Assembly: GCA_944385445.1 (NCBI GenBank)
Contig: CALWXF010000005.1
Span: 1-64,000, forward strand
Origin: an uncultured Oscillospiraceae bacterium
GTDB taxonomy: Bacteria > Bacillota > Clostridia > Oscillospirales > Oscillospiraceae
Reading direction: 5' to 3'
Length of the DNA stretch: 64,000 bases
Both the position numbers and the translations under genes were made by a program. Position 1 is the stretch's first letter, and each line of letters opens with the position of its first letter. Under the pieces are notes generated by a model, which saw only the letters and a list, made by a program, of their open reading frames with translations, was not told the DNA's origin and did no database searches. Positions 1 to 6,837 of the stretch are shown here, piece by piece.

Positions 1-1
1 G

Positions 2-77
2 TGGAGCGAGTGACGAGGCTCGAACTCGCTACCTCCACCTTGGCAAGGTGGCGCTCTACCAGATGAGCTACACTCGC
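2..77 (-). tRNA. tRNA-Gly (anticodon GCC)
   Basis: Read on the minus strand, the gene has a 7-bp acceptor stem (GCGAGTG with CACTCGC), a D arm, and an anticodon loop TTGCCAA closed by CCACC/GGTGG. The T arm and an encoded CCA follow. Anticodon GCC reads glycine codons. It is the last of four clustered tRNAs transcribed leftward from the promoter near 410. Confidence 0.97.
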
Positions 78-80
78 AAA

Positions 81-156
81 TGGTGCCTCCGGCCGGAATC
101 GAACCAGCGACACGTGGATTTTCAGTCCACTGCTCTACCAACTGAGCTACAGAGGC
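81..156 (-). tRNA. tRNA-Phe (anticodon GAA)
   Basis: The cloverleaf is complete on the minus strand. The acceptor stem is GCCTCTG/CGGAGGC, and the anticodon loop CTGAAAA is closed by GTGGA/TCCAC. CCA is encoded. It lies 3 bases from the glycine tRNA and is clearly co-transcribed with it. Confidence 0.97.
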
Positions 157-163
157 ATAAAAG

Positions 164-240
<77 letters not shown>

Positions 241-270
241 ACATGTGTTGACATTCCAACCAGAATGTCT

Positions 271-346
271 TGGTGGGAACAACAGGGCTCGAACCTGTGA
301 CCCCTTGCTTGTAAGGCAAGTGCTCTCCCAGCTGAGCTATGCTCCC
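271..346 (-). tRNA. tRNA-Val (anticodon TAC)
   Basis: The acceptor stem is GGGAGCA/TGTTCCC with discriminator A and encoded CCA. The anticodon loop CTTACAA is closed by CTTGC/GCAAG. It is the first tRNA of the cluster downstream of the promoter at 396-424. Confidence 0.97.
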
Positions 347-395
347 CAGTGCTTGCGCCTTGCTCGGCGCTGTCGCTCGTCAGACGACGTTGGTT

Positions 396-424
396 ATTAT
401 AGCAAGCACTGGGGGAAATGTCAA
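396..424 (-). promoter_or_regulatory. Consensus housekeeping promoter for the tRNA cluster
   Basis: On the minus strand there is a perfect -35 TTGACA (424..419), a 17-base spacer and a perfect -10 TATAAT (401..396). It lies just upstream of tRNA-Val and fits a strong stable-RNA promoter. Confidence 0.85.
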
Positions 425-450
425 CACCTTTTTTCAAGTTTTTCTGAAAA

Positions 451-1332
451 TTATGAAGTTGCCTCTAAAAGTAACTGCTTTAGCTCATTTTCCGAAAAAT
501 GATAAACTTTATCGCAGAATTGGCAGGTGAGTTCTGCGCTGCCCTGATCCTGAATCAGAGATTCCAATTCATTTTTCCCCATGCTGATGAGAGCCCGGGA
601 CACCCGTTCCCGGGAGCACTGGCAGCGGTATTCCACCGGGGTAGTCTCCAGCACGTCCAACTCAAACTCGCCCAGCACCTCGTGGAGGAGGTCCAGAGGG
701 CTGATGCCCTGGTCCAGCTTGGCGCTGACGGCACCCACCTTGGCAATGCCACGCTCCACCGCAGAGATGACCTCGTCGGTGGCACCGGGGAGCAGCTGGA
801 TGAGATAGCCTCCAGCGGCCTGCACTGTCTGGTCGGGAGCTACCAGGACGCCCAGGGCGCAGGCCGTGGGAATCTGCTCGCTCTCCACAAAGTAGGCGGC
901 GATATCCTCGGCGATCTCACCGCCCACTAGCTGCACAGAGCCCACATAGGGCTCCCGCATACCGATGTCCTTGATGACGGTGAGTTCTCCGTCACAGCCC
1001 ACAGCAGCCCCTACGTCCAGCTTGGCGTGGGCCTTTCGGGGCACATCCACGGCCGGATTGGTGACATAGCCCCGGACATTGCCGACGCTGTCCGACACGG
1101 CGGTGAGGCTGCCCAGAGGTCCGCCGCCACGGATGCGGAGGGTCACAGATCCATCTTCATTTTTCAACATATTGCCCATCATGGACGCACCCATGAGCAG
1201 CCGCCCCAGAGCAGCGGTGGCCACCGGCCAGGTGTCGTGAATGGCACGGGCCCGCTCCACCAGCTCCGTGGCGGACAGGGCAGTGGCTTTAATGGGGGCG
1301 TCTTTGGCAATGACACGTACAAGTTGATCCAT
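451..1332 (-). CDS. hslO: Hsp33 redox-regulated chaperone
   Basis: The 293-residue product has the length and layout of Hsp33, a cytoplasmic holdase switched on by oxidation. The C-terminal zinc centre is visible as CxC at residues about 237/239 and CxxC at about 270/273. These four cysteines bind zinc in the reduced, inactive form and form disulfides under oxidative stress. The gene is last in a minus-strand run with a methyltransferase 6 bases upstream and yerC before that. The ATG at 1332 matches the family N terminus (MDQLVRVIAKDAPIKA). Confidence 0.95.
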   Translation of the reverse strand: MDQLVRVIAKDAPIKATALSATELVERARAIHDTWPVATAALGRLLMGASMMGNMLKNEDGSVTLRIRGGGPLGSLTAVSDSVGNVRGYVTNPAVDVPRKAHAKLDVGAAVGCDGELTVIKDIGMREPYVGSVQLVGGEIAEDIAAYFVESEQIPTACALGVLVAPDQTVQAAGGYLIQLLPGATDEVISAVERGIAKVGAVSAKLDQGISPLDLLHEVLGEFELDVLETTPVEYRCQCSRERVSRALISMGKNELESLIQDQGSAELTCQFCDKVYHFSENELKQLLLEATS

Positions 1333-1338
1333 AAATGC

Positions 1339-2079
1339 TTATTGTTCCTTTCGTGCTGCAAAGAAAATGCGCCGATCCTCCTCTTTGGGCGGGCACATTT
1401 TTAGATTGCTGTATTGCTTGATGGAGGAGAAACCAGCTTGGGAGAGAAAGTCGGTGAGCTCCTGAGGGGTATAGGCGTACTCCTCGTGGTATTCACTTTC
1501 CCGATTCCAAGCCCCATCTGGCCGCAGGGTGAACAGGTCGATGCCATAGCCGCAGATGCGCCGCCGGGGCTCGTAGTCCGCCCGCCATACACACATCAAG
1601 CTCTCATCCTCGTCCAGATAGGTCTGTCCGTCCGCCTCCTCCAGGGCCAACGGGGTTTTGGCGTCAAAGAGAAAGAGCCCGCCGGGCTTGAGGTTGCGAT
1701 ACACCTGAGCGAAGGCCCGGCGCAGCCTCTGGGGGCGGGTGACATAGTTGACGCTGTCCAGGCAGCAAATCACGGCATCCACCGGCTCCAGCAAGGTGAA
1801 TTTGGCCATGTCCTGGCACAGAAAAAGCACCTCCTGGTCTTGACACTTCTGGGCTGCGACGCACAGCATGTCCGCTGAGATATCCACAGCGGTCATTTGA
1901 TAACCTCGGGATGCCAAGATGGAGGTGAGGGAGCCGGTGCCGCAGGCCAGCTCGGCCACCGAGCAAACAGGGTGCTTCAGACGGCGAAAATGCCGTTCCA
2001 CATAGTCGGCCCAACGGGAATAGCCAACATCTCCGGTGAGACGGTCGTAGTATTCCGCCAGAGAGGTATATTGCTCCAT
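1339..2079 (-). CDS. Class I SAM-dependent methyltransferase
   Basis: The 246-residue protein has a Rossmann-type methyltransferase fold. Motif I is ELACGTGSLT (about residues 43-52), followed by an acidic post-I strand (MTAVDISADML) and motif IV-like CCLDSVNYV. The region LKPGGLFLFD is typical of class I enzymes. The substrate is not identifiable from sequence. The gene starts 4 bases after yerC and is followed 6 bases later by hslO, so it is probably part of one short operon. Confidence 0.85.
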   Translation of the reverse strand: MEQYTSLAEYYDRLTGDVGYSRWADYVERHFRRLKHPVCSVAELACGTGSLTSILASRGYQMTAVDISADMLCVAAQKCQDQEVLFLCQDMAKFTLLEPVDAVICCLDSVNYVTRPQRLRRAFAQVYRNLKPGGLFLFDAKTPLALEEADGQTYLDEDESLMCVWRADYEPRRRICGYGIDLFTLRPDGAWNRESEYHEEYAYTPQELTDFLSQAGFSSIKQYSNLKMCPPKEEDRRIFFAARKEQ

Positions 2080-2083
2080 AGGG

Positions 2084-2365
2084 TTACTTCAGGCGGGGCA
2101 GGACCGTCTTATATCCATCAGCGCCATATTGCAGGGCACGGTTGACCCGGCTGATGGTGGCGCTGGAAGCCCCGGTGCGCTCCAAAATATCATTGTAAAT
2201 CATACCGCTGTCCAACAGCACAGCCACTTCCAGACGTTGTGCCATGGCCCGCAGCTCCGCTACGGTGCATAGGTCCTGGAAGAAAGCCCGACATTCCTCT
2301 GGAGAGGAGAGAGACAAAATGGCCTGGTACAGCATCTCTGTATTCTCAGAGTTGTTTTTCTGCAT
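2084..2365 (-). CDS. yerC: YerC/YecD-type TrpR-like DNA-binding protein
   Basis: The 93-residue protein has the size and motifs of the YerC/YecD family, small helix-turn-helix proteins related to the Trp repressor. The segment LERTGASSATISRVNRAL near residues 59-76 is the recognition region. Its target is unknown. It is first in the minus-strand unit with the methyltransferase and hslO, and may regulate it. Confidence 0.85.
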   Translation of the reverse strand: MQKNNSENTEMLYQAILSLSSPEECRAFFQDLCTVAELRAMAQRLEVAVLLDSGMIYNDILERTGASSATISRVNRALQYGADGYKTVLPRLK

Positions 2366-2414
2366 AGTGCAGCCTCCATTTCTTTATAGTAAGTGCTGGT
2401 GTAATTGCGTATCT

Positions 2415-2443
2415 ATCATACCATTGCGCTTCAAGAAAGTAAA
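2415..2443 (-). promoter_or_regulatory. Probable promoter of the yerC-hslO unit
   Basis: On the minus strand, TTTACT (2443..2438) is followed 17 bases later by TATGAT (2420..2415). A TGG precedes the latter, giving an extended -10. It lies 50 bases upstream of the yerC start. Confidence 0.5.
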
Positions 2444-2493
2444 GAGGTAAAAGAATGAAGCCGGATAAAATCTATCAGAGTGGTGGAAAAGGC

Positions 2494-2522
2494 TTGCGTC
2501 CTGGGGAATAAAATATTATAAT
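2494..2522 (+). promoter_or_regulatory. Promoter of purA
   Basis: -35 TTGCGT (2494-2499), a 17-base spacer and -10 TATAAT (2517-2522). The leader to the purA start is about 65 bases. I saw no recognised riboswitch in it. Confidence 0.75.
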
Positions 2523-2593
2523 AATTACATAATGCGTTGCGGATAAGGCAAATCCATTTGCATGGTTGCGAATCCCGCACTGCGGAGGTAATT

Positions 2594-3883
2594 ATGGTTA
2601 AAGCAATCGTAGGTGCCAACTGGGGCGATGAAGGAAAGGGCAAGATCACCGACATGCTGGCGGAGACCTCGGACGTGGTCATCCGGTTCCAGGGCGGTGC
2701 CAACGCTGGTCATACCATTATCAATGACTACGGTCGGTTTGCGCTTCACATTCTGCCCTCCGGCATTTTTTATCCCCACGTCACCAATATCATTGGCAAC
2801 GGCGTTGCCCTGGATGTGGTGAAGCTGGTGGAGGAGCTCAAGTCTATCACCGACCAGGGCGTGCCTGCACCCAAGCTGATCATTTCGGAGCGGGCCCAGC
2901 TGCTCATGCCCTACCACGTCCTCCAGGACAGCTACGAGGAGGAGCGTCTGGGTGGAAAAGCCTTTGGCTCCACCAAGAGCGGCATTGCTCCCTTCTATTC
3001 CGATAAGTATGCCAAAATTGGTATTCAGGTGTGCGACCTCTTTGATGAGGAGCGGCTGCGTGACCGTCTGACCCGGGCCGTGGAGCTGAAGAATGTGATG
3101 TTCCAGCATCTGTATCACAAGCCCGCTCTGGACGTTGAGGCCCTGTTCCAGCAGCTGCAGGAGTGCCGGGAGATGATTCGTCCCTATGTGGGTGACGCGG
3201 TGACCTTTGTCCATGAGGCCCTGGCTCAGGGCAAGACCATCCTGCTGGAGGGCCAGCTGGGTTCCATGAAGGACCCCGATCTGGGCATCTTCCCCATGAC
3301 CACCTCTTCTCACACCCTGGCTGGTTTTGGCTGTGTGGGTGCCGCTGTGCCTCCCACTGCCATTAAGGATGTCATCTGTGTCACCAAGTCCTATTCCTCC
3401 TCTGTGGGCTCCCACACCGAGCCCTTTGTCAGTGAGGTCACCGGGGAAGAGGGCGACGAGCTGCGCCGTCGCGGCGGTGATAAGGGTGAGTTCGGTGCCA
3501 CCACTGGCCGTCCCCGCCGTGTGGGCTGGTTTGACGCCGTGGCCACCAAGTACGGCTGCATGGTCCAGGGTGCCACCCAGGTGGCGCTGACCTGCCTGGA
3601 CGTGCTGGGCTATCTGGATGAGATCAAGGTGTGCGTGGGCTATGAGATCGATGGCCAGGTCACTGACCGGTTCCCCACCACTCCCAGCCTGATGCGAGCC
3701 AAGCCTGTGTTTGAGACCCTGCCCGGCTGGAAGAGCGACGTGCGGGGGATCACCGATTTTGAGGCCCTGCCCGAGCAGGCTAAAAACTATGTGAAGTTCC
3801 TGGAATCCCACATCGGTGTGCCCATCACCATTGTCTCCACTGGCCCCAAGCGCCATGAGATTGCCATGCGTCAGCCCCAATAA
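2594..3883 (+). CDS. purA: Adenylosuccinate synthase
   Basis: The 429-residue enzyme makes adenylosuccinate from IMP, aspartate and GTP, the first step from IMP to AMP. The N terminus carries the GTP-binding loop GANWGDEGKGK (residues 7-17). FQGGANAGHTI follows, and later come GSVGSHTEPF-like and TTGRPRRVGWFD motifs. The start at 2594 has GGAGGT 7 bases upstream; an upstream in-frame ATG at 2537 lies just downstream of the -10 and has no comparable site. It is monocistronic, with its own promoter and terminator. Codon use is rich in CGT and GCT, as in highly expressed genes. Confidence 0.97.
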   Translation: MVKAIVGANWGDEGKGKITDMLAETSDVVIRFQGGANAGHTIINDYGRFALHILPSGIFYPHVTNIIGNGVALDVVKLVEELKSITDQGVPAPKLIISERAQLLMPYHVLQDSYEEERLGGKAFGSTKSGIAPFYSDKYAKIGIQVCDLFDEERLRDRLTRAVELKNVMFQHLYHKPALDVEALFQQLQECREMIRPYVGDAVTFVHEALAQGKTILLEGQLGSMKDPDLGIFPMTTSSHTLAGFGCVGAAVPPTAIKDVICVTKSYSSSVGSHTEPFVSEVTGEEGDELRRRGGDKGEFGATTGRPRRVGWFDAVATKYGCMVQGATQVALTCLDVLGYLDEIKVCVGYEIDGQVTDRFPTTPSLMRAKPVFETLPGWKSDVRGITDFEALPEQAKNYVKFLESHIGVPITIVSTGPKRHEIAMRQPQ

Positions 3884-3890
3884 AATCTGT

Positions 3891-3926
3891 AGCCCCCTTG
3901 CTCAATCTCTGGGCAAGGGGGCTTTT
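3891..3926 (+). terminator. Terminator of purA
   Basis: An 11-bp perfect stem (AGCCCCCTTGC / GCAAGGGGGCT) is followed by a T run. Confidence 0.85.
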
Positions 3927-3927
3927 G

Positions 3928-3954
3928 CACCCTTTTTTCCGGTGGTCATACAAT
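3928..3954 (+). promoter_or_regulatory. Possible sporulation-type (sigma-E/K-like) promoter of the split gene
   Basis: CATACAAT (3947-3954) matches the -10 shared by mother-cell sigma factors E and K. CACC at 3928-3931 resembles the sigma-K -35 (mACm), but the 15-base gap is one or two short of the usual 16-17, and no sigma-E -35 (ATA) is present. It lies 65 bases upstream of the 4019 start. This is an inference from consensus only. Confidence 0.35.
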
Positions 3955-4018
3955 GGGAATGGAAGAAGGGAGATTCTCTCTGTTCTTGTTCCCATCAACC
4001 ATCGGGAGGTATTGATCT

Positions 4019-4540
4019 ATGGCTGAATTGATTGAGCCCGGCCCCATCTGTGATACCGCTGGTATTCGAGAGGCCGTGTGCATTCACACCAGAAAAATTT
4101 ACGACAGCTGTCGAGATAAGGACTGCGTAGAAGATCTGCGCCTTTACCCCACAGCCAGTTCCCAGGCTGTCATTGACCGGGCCATTAGCCTGAAGGCTGG
4201 AAAGGCCGAGCTGCTGTACGCCTACATTGACGTGGAGCCCATGGGATTTCACCGGGGATACTACACCGTGGACGTCCGCTACTTCTACCGTGTGACGGCG
4301 GACGCCTTCGTAGGGGCGTCCCGTCCGGTGTCTGTGTGCGGACTGGCGGTGTTTGACAAGCGAGCCATCCTCTTTGGCAGCGAGGGCTCGGCCAAGGTGT
4401 TCTCCTCCAACGCCTCCATGGGCAGTCTGGATACCCAGGCTCTGGAGAACAGCAATCTGCCTGTGGCGGTGGTGGAGACGGTTGCGAACTACTGGGCAGG
4501 TAAAAAATGGCTAAAATTTTTCGGCAAGGAAACAAATTGA
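4019..4540 (+). CDS. 5' part of a split conserved clostridial gene
   Basis: This 173-residue ORF has a good ribosome site (GGGAGG) ahead of the ATG. It resembles the N-terminal half of a roughly 280-300 residue cytosolic protein of unknown function that I recognise from clostridia. Recognisable features are AVCIHTRKIYDSCRDKDC, YVDVRYFYRV-like strands and a later VFDKRAILFGSEG segment. Family similarity stops after residue 155 (NLPVAVVE.V). The last 18 residues are run-on sequence from the inserted DNA. The C-terminal half lies at 8303-8677 in the same frame and strand. The family assignment is from memory; the domain break is seen by comparing the two ORFs. Confidence 0.8.
   Translation: MAELIEPGPICDTAGIREAVCIHTRKIYDSCRDKDCVEDLRLYPTASSQAVIDRAISLKAGKAELLYAYIDVEPMGFHRGYYTVDVRYFYRVTADAFVGASRPVSVCGLAVFDKRAILFGSEGSAKVFSSNASMGSLDTQALENSNLPVAVVETVANYWAGKKWLKFFGKETN
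4451..4500 (+). other. Left attachment junction (attL) of the intervening element
   Basis: The core GTGGAG-A-CGGTTG at 4472-4484 is repeated, with one mismatch, at 8291-8303. Host gene sequence runs into it from the left. The element half-site to the right (4479-4500) is the partner arm of the dyad described for attR. Confidence 0.7.
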
Positions 4541-4560
4541 AAAAAAGTTTGGGAAATCTA

Positions 4561-4589
4561 TTGATATTTGGGTTTGATAAAGTTATGAT
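4561..4589 (+). promoter_or_regulatory. Promoter of nagBA
   Basis: -35 TTGATA (4561-4566), a 17-base spacer and -10 TATGAT (4584-4589). It lies inside the intervening element, so nagBA should be transcribed independently of the split gene. A leader of about 120 bases follows, in which I recognise no riboswitch or ribozyme. Confidence 0.7.
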
Positions 4590-4717
4590 ACATATAGAGC
4601 CCTTTTGAGTGTGGGAATCCATACATACAAAAGGGGAAATACCAGGCGTTCCGGGACAGGCGGGGGAGACCACGGTTGGTTCGGGATGCGGACTGTAAAT
4701 TTAGGAGGTTATCAATT

Positions 4718-5461
4718 ATGAGATTTATTTCCTGCGCTGACTACACGGCTATGAGCCGTCAGGCCGCGAATCTCATCTCTGCGCAAGTCATCGTCAAGCC
4801 CAATTGCGTGCTGGGTCTGGCCACCGGTTCCACTCCCATCGGCACCTATAAGCAGCTGATTGAGTGGTACAACAAGGGCGACCTGTCCTTTGCCAATGTC
4901 CGTTCCGTCAACCTGGACGAGTACAAGGGCCTGTCTGGCGATCACGACCAGAGCTACCGCTACTTCATGCAGAACAACCTCTTCAACCATGTGGACATCG
5001 ATGTGGCCAACACCAGCGTGCCCAACGGCAAGGCTGAGGATGCTGACGCTGAGTGCGCTGCCTACGACGCCCACATCCGTGAGCTGGGCGGCATCGACCT
5101 GCAGCTGCTGGGCATGGGCCACAACGGCCACATCGGCTTCAACGAACCCGCCGACGAGTTCGTGGGCCCCACTCATGTGGTGGAGCTGGCTCAGAGCACC
5201 ATCGACGCCAACAAGCGTTTCTTCGCCTCTGAGGCTGATGTGCCCCGTCAGGCTTTGACCATGGGCATGGCCGCCATTCTCCAGGCTCGCTCTGTGGTGG
5301 TGGTTGTCAGCGGTGAGGACAAGGCTGAGATCGTCCACAAGGCTTTCTTTGGCCCCATCACTCCCCGTGTTCCCGCCTCTCTGCTGCAGCTGCACCCCAA
5401 TGTGACCGTGGTGGGCGATGAGGCCGCCTTCTCCGTGCTGCGTAAGGAGGGGTGCCTGTGA
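4718..5461 (+). CDS. nagB: Glucosamine-6-phosphate deaminase
   Basis: The 247-residue enzyme converts glucosamine-6-phosphate to fructose-6-phosphate and ammonia. Visible motifs are LGLATGSTPIGTY near residues 31-43, NLDEYKGL near 65-72, and LLGMGHNGHIGFNEPA near 130, holding catalytic Asp/His/Glu residues. The start at 4718 has AGGAGG 9 bases upstream; an in-frame upstream ATG at 4676 has none. The stop overlaps the nagA start (GTGA), implying translational coupling. The gene lies between the halves of a split gene, next to a serine recombinase. Codon use (CGT, GCT, GGC) resembles purA, so it does not look foreign. Confidence 0.95.
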   Translation: MRFISCADYTAMSRQAANLISAQVIVKPNCVLGLATGSTPIGTYKQLIEWYNKGDLSFANVRSVNLDEYKGLSGDHDQSYRYFMQNNLFNHVDIDVANTSVPNGKAEDADAECAAYDAHIRELGGIDLQLLGMGHNGHIGFNEPADEFVGPTHVVELAQSTIDANKRFFASEADVPRQALTMGMAAILQARSVVVVVSGEDKAEIVHKAFFGPITPRVPASLLQLHPNVTVVGDEAAFSVLRKEGCL

Positions 5462-6582
5462 GACTCACGGGCGGACAGGTCTTTGATCCCCAGGCCGGCT
5501 TTGTTGTCAAAGACGTGTGCCTGGAGGGCGGAAAGATCGTAGAGAATTGTCAGGACAACGGCGTGGATGTGTCCGGGTGCTATGTCATCCCCGGTCTCAC
5601 CGATGTCCATTTCCACGGCTGCGTGGGGGCCGATGTCTCCGACGCAGACGCTCAGGGTCTGGCGGATATGGCAGCTTACGAGCTGTCCCGTGGCGTGACC
5701 CAGATTTGCCCCGCTGGTATGACTCTGGCTGCTGAGCAGCTGGAGAAGGTGTGCACCACCGCTGCCCAGCACCGTGCCGCCAACGTGCCCGGCGCTGAGC
5801 TGGTGGGCATTCACCTGGAGGGCCCCTTCCTGGCCGCTGCCAAGAAGGGCGCTCAGAACGGCGCTTGGCTGCGCAACCCCGACGTGGCGCTGCTGCGCCA
5901 CCTGAAGGAGTGCTCCCAGGGCCTGGTGAAGCTGGTTTCTCTGGCTCCCGAGCTGGAGGGGGCCATGGACTTCATCCGTGAGGTGAAGGACGAGGTGTCC
6001 GTGAGCCTGGCTCACACCACCGCCAACTATGACATTGCCATGGCTGCGTTTGAGGCTGGTGCCAACCATGTCACCCACCTCTACAATGCCATGCCTCCCT
6101 TTGCTCACCGTGATCCCGGTGTCATTGGTGCTGCCGCCGACAGCAAGGATGCCTATGTGGAGATCATCTGTGACGGCGTGCATGTGCACCCCGCTGTCAT
6201 CCGGGCCACCTTCCGTATGATGGGCCGTGAGCGGATGGTGCTGGTCAGCGACACCATGCGTGCCGCTGGTATGCCCGACGGTGAGTACACTCTGGGTGGT
6301 CAGGCTGTGTTCGTCAAGGGAAACCGGGCCGAGTTGGCCGACGGCACCCTGGCTGGTTCCGTCACCGACCTGATGAACTGCATGAGGACCGCCGTGTCCT
6401 TCGGCATTCCCCTGGAGGATGCTGTGATGGCCGCTGCCGTCAACTCCGCCAAGTCCATTGGCATCTACGACCGTGTGGGTAGCCTGGACGTGGGCAAGGA
6501 CGCCAATGTGGTGGTTCTGGACAAGGACCTGAACCTGAAGGCCGTCCTGTTCCGGGGCGAGCTGGTCCACGGGGCCCTGTAA
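5458..6582 (+). CDS. nagA: N-acetylglucosamine-6-phosphate deacetylase
   Basis: The 374-residue amidohydrolase removes acetate from GlcNAc-6-phosphate and supplies NagB. Motifs seen are DVHFHGC near residue 48 in the metal site, GIHLEGPFLAAAKKGAQN, SLAHTTANYD, NHVTHLYNAMPP and a late LVSDTMRAAGMPDG. GTG at 5458 is chosen as start because AAGGAGG ends 7 bases upstream and it gives the standard 4-base overlap with nagB. An earlier GTG at 5452 is too close to that site. A hairpin follows the gene. Confidence 0.95.
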   Translation: MRLTGGQVFDPQAGFVVKDVCLEGGKIVENCQDNGVDVSGCYVIPGLTDVHFHGCVGADVSDADAQGLADMAAYELSRGVTQICPAGMTLAAEQLEKVCTTAAQHRAANVPGAELVGIHLEGPFLAAAKKGAQNGAWLRNPDVALLRHLKECSQGLVKLVSLAPELEGAMDFIREVKDEVSVSLAHTTANYDIAMAAFEAGANHVTHLYNAMPPFAHRDPGVIGAAADSKDAYVEIICDGVHVHPAVIRATFRMMGRERMVLVSDTMRAAGMPDGEYTLGGQAVFVKGNRAELADGTLAGSVTDLMNCMRTAVSFGIPLEDAVMAAAVNSAKSIGIYDRVGSLDVGKDANVVVLDKDLNLKAVLFRGELVHGAL

Positions 6583-6601
6583 TCAGACCATTTATGGATG
6601 A

Positions 6602-6642
6602 AAAGAGCTGGTGCAGAGAAGACTCTGCGCCAGCTCTTTGTC
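6602..6642 (+). terminator. Hairpin after nagA
   Basis: There is a 17-bp stem (6602-6618 with 6623-6639, one G-T wobble) and a 4-base loop. It ends in TTTGT rather than a long T run, so termination strength is uncertain. Confidence 0.65.
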
Positions 6643-6837
6643 ATACCTGGAATTCCCCCTCATACAGTGGTGTGGGGGTGATTCGATTGCAAATTCACTT
6701 TGTCGTCGTGGACCGGAACAGAGGAGATGCGCTGCAAGAGCTGTGGGGCAGAATCTTAACGGAAAAGCTGTGCAGCTGCTGGAGATAGAGGGGGGGAGAC
6801 CCCTCTTTATCTTTTTTAGGAAGAAGGAGAGGAGTGC
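6643..6837 (+). other. Gap between nagA and the recombinase gene
   Basis: About 195 bases. It holds only a second hairpin with a T run (6787-6817), just ahead of the recombinase ribosome site, plus an 11-codon micro-ORF (6728-6760) that begins like a zinc ribbon. I see no supportable gene here. Confidence 0.5.
6787..6817 (+). terminator. Terminator immediately upstream of the recombinase gene
   Basis: AGAGGGG / CCCCTCT forms a 7-bp stem followed by TTATCTTTTTT. It should insulate the recombinase gene from read-through from nagBA, so the recombinase may need its own or conditional transcription. Confidence 0.7.

Noticed and set aside
2525..3880. Long minus-strand open frame opposite purA
   Set aside because: Antisense shadow of a clear purA; low-complexity product.
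5248..6570. Long minus-strand open frame opposite nagA
   Set aside because: Antisense shadow of nagA with no ribosome site or recognisable motif.
6728..6760. Micro-ORF beginning like a zinc ribbon (MRCKSCGAES)
   Set aside because: Only 10 codons, with the ribosome site too close. It may be a fossil, but it cannot be supported as a gene.
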